64,000 nt of DNA. It comes from Tuctoria greenei (lineage: Eukaryota > Streptophyta > Magnoliopsida > Poales > Poaceae). A program made the position numbers and the translations under genes. A model generated the notes under the pieces. It was not told the DNA's origin. It ran no database searches and was given only the letters and a program-made list of their open reading frames with translations. Within the stretch, counting starts at the first letter, position 1. Each line of letters opens with the position of its first letter. The stretch covers positions 98,801,353 through 98,865,352 of the forward strand of contig JAYESD010000006.1 of the NCBI GenBank assembly GCA_036927565.1, given 5' to 3'. Below, piece by piece: positions 1 to 10,568 of the stretch.

Positions 1-515
1 AGAAAGCAGAGCAAAGTTTGGGAGGCTCTAAGCGCGAGTTGAATCCAAAGCGTAAAGTGTCCCCAAACCATGTGAGCTTTCCTTCTTATGTAAGCCTCCA
101 TGTCGCTTGGATGGAAACCGCAACGAGAGCAAGTCCACATTACAAAGAACCTACCCTGTCCATGACGAATAGGCCTGGGGCCACCTCGACAAAGAAGCCG
201 TGGTTATTACCCCAGGTGAACCGTTGTCATGATGGGTGGCGGGAAACACGAGGGCGGCAGCCTGACAAGGCGCTCGGAACCAAAACGGTTTTTGTATTGG
301 GAACCGGCGACCTTCAATTGCGTGAGATCCGCACTCAAAGATATCATCTGCCGCATTCAAAACAAGTCACGCGGCGATGGTTTAACCCTAAACCATCACC
401 CCAACAGTACATCTGAAGTCCTTTGAAATTGCAGCACGGGAATCAAGGATGGCCCCACCTCCGGAAGAATAAATTAACCCAAAGTGTTTCTTCTAGAGGA
501 GGGCCCGGGGGCCAC
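1..515 (+). mobile_element. Gypsy element C, 3' end of internal region (partial)
   Basis: This is the last part of the internal region of a plus-strand gypsy element that enters from the left. In reverse complement it matches the segment between the antisense gene and the 3' LTR of element A (6,526-6,632 and 17,989-18,260), including a shared stretch with the GATCTCACGCAATTGAAGG core (near 300-330 here, 18,030-18,050 there). It ends in a purine-rich tract at about 495-515 directly before the LTR, as expected of a plus-strand primer site. Small open frames here have no recognisable domain and I treat them as chance. Confidence 0.7.
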
Positions 516-1358
516 TGTTGGTACCCAATGTATCGGGTACCCCATGATACTGCAAGATGTGCAAGAGAGTTCCACCTGTCAAAGGTGAAGGATTCCTCAA
601 GCCCGACATGTCATATGGCACTGGACCCGCCTCCCTCATATGGGTAGCTCTGGGATCGCCACGTGCAATGTAAGGCCAAGAGCTGAACTCCTAACATAGG
701 GAAGCTCCGCCGTTAACACATGTATAATGATTCCGGACCTAACCCCCAGTAGAGAGGAGCTCCGGTGCCACCACGTGTATAAGAGCTCCGGACCTATCTC
801 TCCGTGAGGGGAAGCTCTAGAGATGCCATGTGTGGATCCCCCGGACCTTACACCAGCAGGGACATTGGTGGATCTTCAACAGCACGGACATTCAAGAGAC
901 AGTTAAAGCGACAGTTACAAGACCTTATTACGTGTCATTAATGCTATATTGATGACACACGATCAGTGGGTTGTTAATAGAGGTAATACTGCAATTAAGA
1001 CATGTTATGACTCTATTAACCATACTTAATATCGGTAGACCGTGTAGTAGGCTATTGAATACGCCAGGGCCACATGTTGGGTCAGGCAAGTGTTGTAACG
1101 GTCAGTCCTTAGACTATAAAAGGACTGCGCCACACGATACATGGACATCTAAGCTCATACGCACACAAGCATCAGCAAATCCTCAATACACCAACACTCA
1201 CTCCGTGGAGTAGGGTATTACGCTCAGGCGGCCCGAACCACATAAATCACCTGTGTCATCATGTTGTTATAGATTTCCGCACACACAAACCGATACAATA
1301 ACCTCCGCGGCCTACAATTTAGTAGTACCGGGGGAAGTGTCGTTCATATACTTTGACA
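516..1358 (+). repeat. 3' LTR of gypsy element C
   Basis: The LTR begins TGTTGGTACCC and ends CTTTGACA. In reverse complement it is colinear with both LTRs of element A (5,670-6,525 and 39,325-40,181), including the shared blocks ending GTAGTACCGGGG and the GAGTAGGGTATTACGCTCAG region. A TATA box lies at 1,115-1,123. Directly after it the sequence switches to the upstream region of the antisense gene of element D, so the LTR marks the edge of an insertion into D. The matching TSD (GCGTT expected) is outside the window. Confidence 0.82.
1115..1123 (+). promoter_or_regulatory. TATA box in LTR of C
   Basis: TATAAAAGG lies about 240 bp before the LTR end. The equivalent motif is kept in the A and D LTRs on the other strand, which supports it as the retrotransposon promoter. 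Confidence 0.5.
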
Positions 1359-1462
1359 GCGTTGCAAGGAGAGAGAACTCTTATGCACTGATCTATTCTT
1401 TCCATAGAGTTTTCCACTTGAACCCTTGTGTCTCGCTCTCACTTTTGGTCCACTTTGCAGTG

Positions 1463-4400
1463 ATGGAACTCGGACTTCCCCCCACCAAGATGACGAGTGA
1501 GGAAGATCTCACTAGAGTCTGGAAGCTGATGGGCTGCCAAAGCAACTCCTTCAACAATGTCATTCTCTGCGGCAAGCTCCCATTCAAAAAGGAGTCCGTC
1601 GGTGACATTGTTTACTTTTCGGCATATGCCATGGTCGGACTGGTTCTGCCAGTATCAAACATCCTGCTGATGCTGCTGGAGTCGCACGGACTCCAACTGC
1701 ACCACCTCGGACCTCACTCCATCTTTCTAGTGGCAATCTTCATCCACTTCTGCGAGATCTGGGTGGGAGTGCCGCCCTAAAGCCCTCTATTCTGGACCTT
1801 CTTCACCATCCGGGCAATCGGCAAAGGTAGCTAGCTGCCTTTTGGGGTTCTACTATTTCATCAAGCACATAAATCCCCCTTTCAAGTACGTCAATACTTT
1901 CTCTTCTGGAAAGTGGTAGAATTGGAAGAAGAACTGGGTTGCGATCCGGGTGGACACTCATGACCGGTTGGAGCTGCCAGAAGGGTTTCTGACGACAGAT
2001 TCTGACTCCTGGGAGGAGCTTCCGGAGCTGTGTGAGAGGTATAATCCTGTGCTGACTAGGATCCAGCACTTGGTGGCTGGCTGATTAATGTCTTTGATGG
2101 TCGTCATCAACTTCTTGACCAACTGCTGGGTGCCTCTCAAGCCACGAGAGTTGGCAACTTGGTCTTTCTCTAGAGAGATGGACTTCCTTCGCATTGAAGT
2201 TGGCCGAGGTGCCAATCTTGACGATCATTCCTTGGAGCTCCACTTGCAGAAGCTGAACAGCAGAGCATTCGCGGGAGATGACCTTGGACCTCTGGCTGAG
2301 TTGCTACCTCTGAACATAGTTCCGGAGCTCAGGAGGGAGCTGCAAAAGACAATGTCGCTGCTTGACAACACAGGTCTTGCAGTGCACCAAAGAAGCGATC
2401 CAACAGCAAGGATTGTTATCCATGGGGAAGATTCTATACAAAAGAAGTATGAATCAAGCCGGGCCAAAGGCAAGGAGCCAGCCGAGTCCTCTAGCTGGAA
2501 GAGGAAGCTGATGCGGTCTAACTTTAGTTCTGTCACATCAGGTCCGACAGAAGTGGTGACGGTACCTTGCCCAACCCTCAAGTCGGTACTGGTAGTGCCT
2601 CCAACATCGGAGCTCCTGGTCCAGCGGCTAAATCATCTTTGGGTCCAGTGTCGATGGAGGGCACTAGGTCTGACAAGTCTACTCTGGTCTTGGTGCAAGC
2701 GGCATGCCCTGTGTTAGGAGTAATTCCTCCAATGATGGAGATACCAGCTAAGGTAGCGCTGGAGGCTGCCTCAACTCCAGGGACGAAGCCCGAAGCATTT
2801 GCCAAAATGACAACGGTGGGTTCTGCCTCTAGGCGTCCAAGGAAGAAGTTTCGTGCCGAATGGAGCGGCAGTGTCCCTAGGTAATAATCGACACCTGAAC
2901 TAGAGTCTTGTTTTTGCTTTTTGCTTTTTCCTGAACTCTCTGTTCCTTTGTTTCCAGAGTATCGAGATCTTTTGCTCTAGCACTTGCTAGCGTCATGGCC
3001 CTAGAGACCGCACCGTCCGGAGCCTTCGTTGTTGAAACGGCTCCTTCAGTGGTTGAGGCAGTCGACACCGCAACTCTGGTGCCTACTAGCAATGAGACGA
3101 CCTCGGTACTAACAACTGAATAAGAAGACATGGTTGCATTGGGGTACATGGAAGAAATACCAAAGCAAGCTTCAACTGCTCCAGAGCCAACACCAGAGGT
3201 ACCGGCGCCAGTGCTGGAGACCTCAAAAGTTGTGGTTGAAGCTCTGATGTCAGCTCCAAAGGTGACAGTGCCATTGGCTGAAGATCCGGCCACAGGACCT
3301 TCCTCGTCTGCGCCAGTGGTAGATGAGCTTTTGGAGCTGAGCTTTGCCGTGTCGAGCTGTTGGAGTCCATGCTCGTGCCATGGGCTCCAATGGCTATTCC
3401 GGAAGACCGGGAGGAACCGGAAGACGATCCCCCTGGCGTTGTAGATTGACAATGCCTGCTCAAGCCTCCGCGAGGTCTAGCTCGCCTTTGACTACGAGTG
3501 CAAGTCCCTTGAAGAAGAGTGCGACACCCTGAGCGTAGGCGCAAATAGCTGTACTTCAAGACGAAGCTGACGCAGTCCCAGCTAGCGGACCAGAGGAGTG
3601 GGTGGAAGCAGAAAAGGGCCGACAGACGCGTTTGAACAGCGCGTTGACCGAAAGGGGGGATGCCATAAATGTCCTCAATGAGAATACTCGTAAGATCTAC
3701 GAGCACGCTAGAAAGGCCAACAAAGTGGATGACAGTCGCTTAGAGAGTCTCAAAGCTTTGAGGGATCAGCTCCTCAAGCGACGGGATGAGCTTGACAATA
3801 AGGAGGATAGACTCCAGGAAAGAGAGGATGAAATCCAAAAGGCGGAGGATGAACTCTCTCAAAATCTAGCACACGGCAAGCAGGACTTGGCTAACAGCGT
3901 GGAAAAATAAGTCCTGGTGCGAACAAGAGAAGCACCAAGTGTGGATGGCAGGGGAAGGAGTTAGCACAAGGGAGAATGTTGTCTCTCCCAGGGAGGAAAA
4001 GGTGAAGGTGAAGGTGAAGGACCTCACGGAAAGGTGAATCCGCATACACCTCCGAGAGAAGCAAATTTCTGACCAAGAGAGGTTGTTGGCTGAACAAATC
4101 CAGCAGCACGCCAAAGAGGTCGAGCGATTCTCGAAGGAGGGTTCTGTGGAGCTTTCGTCTGCAAGGAGTTCATTGAAGGAGCTCTAAAGCACAAGAGCAA
4201 TTAAGTCCCAGCAGGTCTGGGACTTCCTCTGGCAAGCGAATGAAGCTCTAGTGCCTTTAGAATTTAGCCCGATCTGACCAGTTACCCTGAGCTTGAGATG
4301 GACAAGGCCTTTGTGGCACTAAACTCCTTCGGCACTAAGTTGAATGCACTGGGAGATGTGGTCGCCAACCAAATCTAGACTGAAGGGAAGTCTCTGGTTA

Positions 4401-4570
4401 GGAGCATCACAGAATATGTGCTGACGTGCTTCCGAAGATGAGACCCCTCGATGTCTTTAGCTCCAGTGGTCGAAGGGCCCATCACCAAGGATGAAGAAGC
4501 TGCCAAGGCTAGCGTCCAATAAGCCGCCCAGAAGGTTGCTTCATACTTCATGAGGAACTCCAATAGCTAG
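1463..4570 (+). pseudogene. Antisense gene of gypsy D: Transposase_28-like domain, intron, coiled coil (decayed)
   Basis: This gene runs opposite to D's gag-pol. The first exon starts MELGLPP and contains a Transposase_28-like region (about 1,463-2,080) with the string GLQLHHLGPHSIF followed by HFCEIWVGVPP. It breaks at a TAA at 1,778-1,780 and changes frame near 1,830 before continuing with GFYYFIKHINPPFKY. A second conserved block (2,150-2,400) holds SLELHLQKLNSRAF and NIVPELRRELQK. A Ser/Pro/Val-rich middle follows, then a 77-bp intron (2,881-2,957). Exon 2 carries a Val/Pro/Glu-rich linker and a Glu/Lys-rich coiled coil (3,602-3,910, continuing in other frames to about 4,190). The cellular role of this protein family is not known to me. 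The start codon is not conserved in element A, so the true start is uncertain. Confidence 0.72.
2881..2957 (+). other. Intron in antisense gene of D
   Basis: A GT...AG segment of 77 bp with a T-rich 3' end separates two open stretches of the antisense gene. The upstream frame runs into TAA inside the intron if it is not removed. Removal leaves an AG|A arginine codon and an open frame continuing V-S-R. The intron in element A (29,736-29,811) is at the same codon and the same phase, although the intron sequences themselves differ. Confidence 0.72.
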
Positions 4571-4815
4571 GACCTTTCTTTTTGTACCTTCACCTTGTAA
4601 ATCTCCAATTTTGAATGAACAAAATCCTTTCGAATTTAATTTTTGTCTTCATTATATTGCATTTAACTTGTTGGCCCCCTAGTAGATGCACTTAATTGAT
4701 TGGTGACATCTACCATAAGGAATTTCACAATGTCTTGAAAACTTGATTGCTCCAAACTCTTAGCCAGTATAATAGCTTCGAGGTCCGAGACTTGCTTCCA
4801 AAAGCTCCAGTGACC
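4571..4815. other. 3' flank of D's antisense gene
   Basis: This AT-rich segment after the coiled-coil gene contains a stretch resembling a plant 3' untranslated region (TTTGAATGAACAAAATCC near 4,610). The same layout is found after the antisense genes of A (about 31,700) and G (about 57,790). No coding sequence is seen. Confidence 0.5.
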
Positions 4816-5320
4816 CTTTGTTACGTTGACAGCGGGCCTCCTGGGAGTTGTCGGAGCTTTATAGCCTCGATGACGCCCATTGTCAATGCGTAAAACATCG
4901 ATGGCAGGCTCCTTGGGGGTTTCGGAGCTTTGTAGCTTCAACGGTGCCCACTGTCGACGCGTAAAATGTCGGCGATGGGCCCCCTCGGGGTTGTCAGAGC
5001 TTTGTAGCTTCGACGGCGCCCACTGTCAAAGCTTAAAACGTCGTTGGCAGGCCCCCTAGGAGATGTCGAAGCTAAGATGCTTCGAAGGCGCCATTGTCAA
5101 CGCATAAAACATCGACTGCAAGCCCCCTGGGGGTTATCGAAGCTAAGGTGCTTCGATAGAGCCCACTGTCAACACGTAAAACATCAACAGCGGGCCCCCT
5201 GTGGTTGTCGGAGCTTGATTGCTTCGACAGCGCTCACTTTCAACACGTAAAACATCGACAGTGGGCCCTCTGGGGTTGTCAGAGCTTGGTTCCTTCGACA
5301 ACATCCACAATCGCCATGCA
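4816..5320. repeat. 71-72-bp tandem repeat array of D (about 7 copies)
   Basis: Successive copies of the block around TTGTCGGAGCTT start near 4,847, 4,919, 4,991, 5,062, 5,133, 5,204 and 5,275, giving a 71-72-bp period. Each unit contains CCCACTGTCAACGC and GGGCCCCCT. The array lies between pol and the antisense gene. The corresponding arrays in A (31,930-32,700) and G (57,990-58,345) have the same unit but different copy numbers. Open frames across the array are translations of the repeat and not genes. Confidence 0.88.
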
Positions 5321-5520
5321 GATTGTTGTCAATTATTCATTTTTCCTGTGCAATAGAGACAAGAAAAACAATCAAATTCATCCTCTTTCCTATAGCTTAT
5401 TTTTGGCTTATTATCCTTCTTTGAATTTTAGATCCTAACAAACTCACTGTGACAACATAAGTATACTGATTAAACTTCCTTAGATCTGAATGCTTTTTGG
5501 ACCCATCTTACTGAGACCAA
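5321..5520. other. Spacer of D between tandem repeats and pol, left half
   Basis: This stretch matches 32,700-32,900 in A and 58,345-58,545 in G (shared blocks: the AGAGACAAGAAAA region and CAACATAAGTATACTGATTAAACTTC with G). It stops abruptly at ACCAA, where solo LTR S1 begins. The other half resumes at 41,646 with AATAGGTAGAGTGGCG. No coding sequence is seen. Confidence 0.7.
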
Positions 5521-5669
5521 TGTTAATATTTCCTATGTACTACTAATAATTGATCCCTAGCAGGGATGCCATAAATGCTTGTTAATGGTTTTTAGATTAC
5601 AATAAATCCGCAAGCGTGCAGAATCTATTGATGTAGCATTTTCCCTTTTAGAGTATTCCCAAAGGGCGT

Positions 5670-6525
5670 TGTCGAAGTGTAGACTAAGACACTTGCCCCG
5701 GTACTACTAACATGTAGTCTGCGGAGGTTCGTATGTGGTTGGGGCGTGTGTAAGATTATGAACGAGACGGTGACACGGAGGATTTTTACTTGGTTCGGGT
5801 CGCTTGAGCATAATACCCTACTCCACGAGGTGGTTGTTGATTAGTTTGTGTGAGTAATATGCGTGTTAGCTTGCTTCGGCTTAGTTGGCCTTGGTTGGAC
5901 TTGGTTTCTACCGTGCAGCTCAGCCCTTTTATATGCCAAGGACTGACCGTTACAAGGATTGACTGGCCCTACAAGTGGCATCGGTAGTATTCAATCACCT
6001 AATACACGATCTACATGTATTAAGTATGATTAACAGTGATAATGTGCCTTAATGGTGGCGTTACCGGAACTAAAGGTTCTCTGATCGTGTGTCGTTAATG
6101 CTGAATTAATGACACGTTAATCAGGTCTTGTAAAGGTTGTTTTAATAGCCTCTTGAATGTCTGTGCCGTTGGAGATCCTGTAGTCGTTGCTGGCTAAGCT
6201 CCGAAGGTACAACACGTGGCAGCTCTGGAGCTTCCCTCTGTGAGGAGGCAGGTCCGGAGCTACTAAACACATGGCAACACCGGAGCTTCCCTCTACTAGG
6301 CGTTAGGTCTGGGGCCACTGGACATGTGGCAAGACTGGAGCTTCCCTATGGAGGGAGTTAGGTCCGGTTTTGCGGTACACGTAGCAGCGCTGGAGCTACC
6401 CAATCGAGGGAGGCAGGTCCAGTGCAACAGGACACGTGGAGCCTTTGGAAGTCTTCAACTCGGACGTGGGAACTCTTCGGCTTTTCTTGCGGTATCGTGG
6501 GGTACCCGATACGCAGGGTACCGCA
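5670..6525 (-). repeat. 3' LTR of gypsy A
   Basis: On the minus strand it begins TGCGGTACCC and ends CACTTCGACA; the 5' copy begins TGTTGGTACCC. It is colinear with the 5' copy at 39,325-40,181 throughout, including TATATAAAAGG-type promoter sequence (plus-strand positions 5,924-5,935) and the ACCCTACTCCACG block. Length is about 856 bp. Confidence 0.88.
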
Positions 6526-6632
6526 GTGGCCCCCAGGCCCACCTCTGGGCCATCTTTGATTTCCGTCCCATGGCTTCAAAGCTTCTTGGTGGGCGGTTGA
6601 GGTGATGGCAAAGAGTTACGCTGCCGCCGCGT
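6526..6632 (-). promoter_or_regulatory. Polypurine tract and 3' untranslated region of A, right next to 3' LTR
   Basis: On the minus strand the tract immediately before the LTR is AGAGGTGGGCCTGGGGGCCAC. C has the nearly identical tract at 495-515. The rest of this untranslated region continues at 17,989 after the T cluster insertion. Confidence 0.6.
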
Positions 6633-7208
6633 TGTGACACCCGGTTCCGAAAATGAACCAAGTGAATGCATATGTGTGCCCAGAACGTTCAACACACATA
6701 CACGAGTGGATTCAAAAATGATATACAGACAATTACCGTAACTCAAATTATTAAATAAGTAGTTTTATTACACAATTTATAACATCGTCGAATACAAGCT
6801 CTAATGGATATTAATGATGAGTTCAACTAATGCAGCGCAAATAAACTAAATAAGAATCTAAGCAAAAGGGATAATGCAGCTCCAACACTCCAAAGGAAAA
6901 GCTGACGGTAGACACAGCCCAAAACTCGGCATTATCACTGTTAAACTCCCAAATCTGACCTGCAACTGGTTGTGGGGGGAATTGCAAGGGTTAGTACATG
7001 TCGTACTCAGCAAGTGTGGAAAGTATGACATGTAGCTGATTCAAATGACGACGATAATAATGGCTAAGTGTTGAAAAGTACATTAAAACATTTGAAAAGC
7101 AATATATTATATGTATGTGAAATAAACCCATCGTAAACCATGTAATCATCATAATTCCAATCCATATTCATTACCATCATCCAAATTCAAGATTTCACCA
7201 TTACCAAT

Positions 7209-9030
7209 TGTAACACCCTCATTTTCATGCATCATGCCCTACATACATTCATATACATGTTTAACATTAATCCACATAGAGAGGAATGAGTTTAAAATTG
7301 ATTTGGAACAAAACCGCACTTAAAATTCTGGAAAGTGCGGACTAGTCCAATTTTGGTGAGGACTAGTCCGATTTCTCTCTGACCTCCATCGGACTTGTCC
7401 GTTTTTGCTGCGGACTAGTCCGATTTTGCCTCTAGACACTTTCGGACTTGTCCGGTCTTATGCGGACTAGTCCGGTGTTCAAAGAATCCTTGAAAATTTG
7501 CTAAGTCCCTGGACTTGTCTGGACTAGTTCGGTGTTCTAGCAGACTTGTCCATTTTCCTCTCTGACTAAAATCGGACTTGTGCGATTTTTGGCTATAGTT
7601 GTCCGATTTCTCTCTGGACAACTTCGGACTAGTTCGGTCCTTTTCGGACTTGTCCGATATTTCGCGACTCTGAATTAATCATTTGCTTTACGACTTGTTT
7701 CTTGGGTTTCACGTTAAGTGGGCCTAGGGACATCATGCCTAACTCTTTTAGAGCCCATGTGGGACTCTAAGCCGGCCTATGCATTAATGAGATTGTGGTT
7801 GAAATGAACTGGTTAAATCTGATATGGTAATGGGTGATCTAAGCAAGCCTGGTATGTGGATGGGTTGGATGTATGGTGGTTTACTTGCTTTAGATCTAAG
7901 GACCGGTTAGTGGAGCGACCATCTAAGATTTAAAGTGCCATCACGAGGCCAAGTATGGGTGTGGCGTAGCTGATTAATTAGGGCTTTGCCAGTGCTATTA
8001 AGGATGCTCGGGGAAGGGGTAGTCAGATTGAGTTTGTTGATGATTGGTGGGACTACCCTGGGATCCGAATGGCTCAAGAGGGGGCCCTTGGTTGAAGATG
8101 TGCTCAGTTCGAGACATCGCCACCAGTGAAACCTCAGTGGGGTCTAAATAGGCTAGTAATCCCTTTGTAAAGGCTATTTTTTGATCTCTTGGCCTCACAC
8201 CTACGGAAGTGTGAGACGGCATAATTGAGATTCTACATAAATCGAAAGGTGATAAAATCACAACCACGTGGGTAAAGCAGTACAAACTCTGTGGAGTATG
8301 TCTAAAACTATCAAGATAGCCGTGCTCCCGGTTATGAGCAACCTGGACCCTCACATGATTAGAGGAAAATTGGGATTTGGGATGGTTATAGTTGGTATTG
8401 TGGTTATGGATGGTTATGAATTGAATTCTGGTATCGAATATGGGTATTGGTATATGATGATGGATATGGAGTATGGACTGGTATTATGATAACTACAAGG
8501 CTTATGATGGATTTATTTCATATACATGTAATATATTGCTTTTTCAAGTGTTTTAATGTACTTTTCAGCACTTCACCATTATTATATTCGTCATTTGAAT
8601 CAGCCAAATGTCATACTTTCCACAGTTGCTGAGTACGACATGTACTCACTCTTGCGATCCCCCCCCCCCCCCAACAGTTGCAGGTCGGAATTGGGAGTTT
8701 AATGATGATAATGCGAGCTCTAGGCCGTGTCTACCGTCAGCTTTGCCTGTGGTGTTGCATGGAGCTGCGCTATACCCTATCACTTATGTTGTCTAGCTGT
8801 TTAGTTTGCTTAATTAGTTTATTTCCGCTGCATTAGTTGAACTTGTCATTAATATTCATTAGAAATCGTATTCGAGGATAATATGGTTTTTGTAATAAAA
8901 TTTGGTTAATTAATCTTGTTTTGTGGTAATTTTCTGTATACTCTTTTGTGAATACACTCGTGTATGTGTGTTGAATGTCCTGGGCATACATATGCGTTCA
9001 TTTGGTTCATTTTCAGAACCGGGTGTCACA
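7209..9030 (-). repeat. Solo LTR b of the T family (minus orientation, internally deleted)
   Basis: It has inverted ends TGTAACACCC and GGGTGTCACA and a perfect 5-bp TSD CCAAT (7,204-7,208 and 9,031-9,035). It is the inverse of copies c and d but lacks about 1 kb of the middle: around 7,785 the sequence jumps between blocks that are about 985 bp apart in copy c (11,893 to 12,878). It carries a CGGACTAGTCCG-type array at its left side. Confidence 0.85.
7328..7672. repeat. CGGACTAGTCCG / CGGACTTGTCCG array in solo LTR b
   Basis: About a dozen copies of a 12-bp palindromic or near-palindromic motif occur at irregular spacing. Typical forms are GCGGACTAGTCCG and TCGGACTTGTCCG. The same array occurs at the corresponding place in copies c and d. 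Confidence 0.85.
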
Positions 9031-10568
9031 CCAATAACCATATTCAATACCAGAATTTATCCATAACCAGCCATAACCATCACCAAACCATAACCACCCC
9101 AAATTTCAAGTACCCTCTAATCATGGAAGTTGTCCAGGTGCTCATAACCGGGTGCACAACTATCATGATAGTTTTATTAGACTCTGCAGACTTTGTACCG
9201 CTTTACCCACGTGTTTGTGATTTCATCACCCTTCAGCGACTAAAGAACCTCCCTTACGCCAATTACACTTCCTTTGGTGTATGGCCAAGAGATCACAAAA
9301 TAGCCTTTACAAAGGGATTACTAGTCTATTTAGACCCCACTGAGGTTTCACCTGTGGCGATGTCTCCTACAGAGCACATCTTCAACCAAGGGCCCCCTCT
9401 TGAGCCATTCGGATCCCAGGGTAGTCCCACCAATCATCAACAAAACCAATCCGACTACCCCTTCCCCGAGCATCCTTAATGGTCCAAATAGCACTGGCAA
9501 AGCCCTAATTAATCAACTACGCCGCACCCATACTTAGCCTCGTGGTGGCACTATAGTCTTGGCTTATTCTCGCATGAACCGGTCCTTAGATCTAAAGCAA
9601 GCAACCACCATATCATCCAACCCATCCACATACCAAGCTTTCTTAGATCACCCAATACCGCATCATATTAACCAGTTCATGTTAATCATAATCTCATAAA
9701 TTCGTAATTAAGTTAAGTGGTGTAGTTGTGTTCCATCCCAATTAATTAAGCGAAGCAAAAAGGTAAAAATCCCATCCCGACTCTCTACCATAAATTCCAG
9801 GTGACAAGGGTGGTCAAACAAATCTAGTAAACTTCCTATCACATGATTCTCATCAAATTGACACAAGCATGCAGTTTGCAAATAAAACATTTATTTTAAA
9901 AATAGGATCAATATGCTTCAAGGACACTTGCCTTGCTCTTGGGATTGATTAGGATCAAACACATCAAACTCTTGGTGCTGTAGATCCTTCGTGGCACTCT
10001 CTAGCGCAAATTCGTCTAATCCGCACAATAAATATACAAACAAGAAACACAACCAAAAAGTACACAAATATTACTTAATATGACATGACATGCATGATTA
10101 ATGCAACTGCAAGTTCGAACTTGTTAATGAGTTGCTTTTAATGATCACTAGCTAGTTCTAATAGCTTTTAACAAGTTTATACAGGTTTGGAGTTGATTAT
10201 ATCTAATTTTAGAATTAACTCTACACAATTTAACCAGGAAAATCGGACTAGTCCGCTAGGGACCGGACAAGTCCGCACTTCGCAGAACTGCCGAACTAGG
10301 GTTTTCTAGATCAACGTGAATTTGGGGACTAGGGGTTGAATTCACATAAGAAAAAGAGAATGGAAGGTATACCAGGTGTTTAGGACTCCAAACAATCAAG
10401 GATCTTGGAGACAACACTTGGATCTTGATGATCTAGGGTTGATGATGAACTTGGATATGAATTGGTGATGAAGAACGAAACTTGACGGAGATCTTGACCC
10501 TCTTACGTTTCTTCCTCTTCTCCTTCTTGATTGGGATCTCCTCCTCCCTCCTTGATGGTGGCTCTCCA

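Noticed and set aside
18..647. Overlapping open frames of 60-130 codons at the left end
   Set aside because: They lie in the 3' untranslated part of gypsy C, match no domain, and the homologous segment in A is not open in those frames.
8661..8672. C homopolymers (also near 15,150, 20,727 and 28,990)
   Set aside because: They fall at the C-rich ends of copia LTRs or in T LTRs and are best seen as simple slippage, possibly with sequencing length error.
8964..9479. 171-codon frame and its relatives at 11,242 and 15,826
   Set aside because: They are translations of one conserved LTR segment of the T family. The solo LTR edge lies inside the first frame and no domain is seen.
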